Source of the DNA: an uncultured Selenomonadaceae bacterium
GTDB lineage: Bacteria > Bacillota > Negativicutes > Selenomonadales > Selenomonadaceae
Direction: 5' to 3'
Length of the DNA stretch: 35,286 bases
NCBI GenBank assembly: GCA_905234505.1
Contig: CAJOIA010000017.1
Span: 1-35,286 of the forward strand
Every line of letters begins with the position of its first letter. Position 1 is the stretch's first letter. Of this stretch, positions 34,728 through 35,286 are shown in pieces. Both the position numbers and the translations under genes were made by a program. The notes beneath the pieces were generated by a model. The model was not told the origin of the DNA and did not search any database. It worked only from the letters and a program-made list of their open reading frames with translations.

Positions 34728-34800
34728 TTGTTAGGGGCTAGGGGTTAGTGAAAAGGGACTAGAAACTATTCCCTATCCACTTGCCCCTATACCCTATTAA
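34728..34800. repeat. G-rich inverted repeat, copy 2 (between decarboxylase subunit genes)
   Basis: Arms of about 35 bases (34728-34762 and 34766-34800) match at roughly 25 positions when folded, with a three-base loop. Repeated TAGGGG blocks occur in the left arm and CCCCTA/CCCTA in the right. It is related to the copy at 31510-31594. It touches the stop of the carboxyltransferase gene, so the mRNA would contain it. Confidence 0.7.
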
Positions 34801-35286
34801 AGCGGAATATTGCCGTGCTTTTTCGTCGGTGCAGATTCGCGTTTGCTGGCAAGAGCATTGAGCGCCGTGATAATCAGCGGGCGCGTTTCTTTCGGCTCAA
34901 TAATCATATCAGCATAGCCGCGTTCAGCCGCTTTGTACGGCGTTGCAAATTCTTCGACGTATTCAGCAGTTTTCTGGTCTTTATCGGGGTCTTTGCGGAA
35001 AATAATATTCGCTGCGCCTGCAGGTCCCATAACCGCAATTTCAGCGCTCGGCCAAGCCATAACTTGATCCGCTCCCAATTCGCGGCAGCACATCGCAATA
35101 TATGAGCCGCCATAAGCTTTGCGCGTAATTACAGTAACTTTAGGAACAGTGGCTTCACTGTACGCATAAAGCATTTTAGCGCCGTGACGAATTATGCCGC
35201 TATATTCTTGGTCAACGCCAGGCAAAAATCCAGGAACATCAACCAGATTAACCAGCGGAATATTAAACGCGTCGCAGAAACGAATG
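34797..35286 (-). CDS. mmdA: Acyl-CoA carboxyltransferase / methylmalonyl-CoA decarboxylase alpha subunit (partial)
   Basis: Only the C-terminal 162 residues are present; the gene runs off the right edge of the window. Visible family motifs: [51 protein letters not shown] and [15 protein letters not shown] with the [15 protein letters not shown] tail. This carboxyltransferase family transfers CO2 between acyl-CoA and biotin. The neighbouring carrier and small subunit point to a decarboxylase rather than a carboxylase. A start listed inside the visible part is not the real start. Substrate assignment as methylmalonyl-CoA is inference. Confidence 0.82.
   Translation of the reverse strand, partial: IRFCDAFNIPLVNLVDVPGFLPGVDQEYSGIIRHGAKMLYAYSEATVPKVTVITRKAYGGSYIAMCCRELGADQVMAWPSAEIAVMGPAGAANIIFRKDPDKDQKTAEYVEEFATPYKAAERGYADMIIEPKETRPLIITALNALASKRESAPTKKHGNIPL

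Noticed and set aside
34204-34734. Open frame of 176 codons on the plus strand opposite the biotin carrier and small subunit genes
   Set aside because: It is the antisense shadow of the Ala/Pro-rich linker of the carrier. It has no ribosome site or recognisable motif, and the minus-strand genes are well supported.

Overview
The window looks like a chromosomal segment from a Negativicutes-type Firmicute (Selenomonadales/Acidaminococcales-like), meaning a Gram-positive lineage with an outer membrane. Three things support this. First, there is a Firmicutes-style divIC - S1 protein - tilS - hpt - ftsH block. Second, there are envelope-glycan genes (glycosyltransferases and an FkbM methyltransferase). 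Third, there are parts of a biotin-dependent methylmalonyl-CoA-type decarboxylase and the radical-SAM pair NirJ1/NirJ2, known from anaerobic Firmicutes that make haem from sirohaem. I cannot name a genus. TTG start codons are frequent, intergenic gaps are short, and no prophage, IS element or CRISPR array is visible.

Layout: 1-350 is the tail of an rRNA operon (5S 3' part), then tRNA-His, tRNA-Trp and a terminator. 354-9950 is a dense plus-strand chain starting from a good promoter: gyrB, azlC, a small membrane ORF, azlD, an unknown ORF, a PAP2 phosphatase, a TetR regulator, nirJ1, nirJ2, a glutaredoxin-like gene, aroF and tyrA. 10024-12072 holds a PhoB-type two-component system. 11998-13908 holds yhdT-panF (pantothenate uptake). 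13925-16989 holds an S55 (SpoIVB-like) peptidase and murA. 16986-18720 is minus strand: a hydrophobic membrane protein and pfkA.

18768-25133 is a second tight plus-strand chain: a glycosyltransferase, a sirtuin, a StrF-like glycosyltransferase, a methyltransferase-like protein, a small helical ORF, a SufC/SufB pair and ribD. A promoter overlapping the ribD stop starts a two-gene unit (unknown helical protein and FMN-binding split-barrel protein). From 26051 everything is on the minus strand: birA, asparaginase II, the ftsH-hpt-tilS-S1-divIC operon, an FkbM methyltransferase, a duplicated zinc-ribbon protein, and the biotin carrier / small epsilon-like subunit / carboxyltransferase genes, the last cut by the window end. 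BirA would biotinylate the carrier at Lys95.

The most striking unexplained signal is an octamer, CTGCGCGA / TCGCGCAG. By eye it occurs about 50 times in the 35 kb, in both orientations, in all three codon phases and in two intergenic hairpin regions, where about one copy is expected by chance. It behaves like a DNA-uptake or other genome-wide iterated motif. Other points for follow-up are two diverged G-rich inverted repeats (31510-31594 and 34728-34800), a three-hairpin intergenic block (26843-26953), two places where a promoter is superimposed on a terminator hairpin, and a decarboxylase locus lacking its delta and beta subunit genes.
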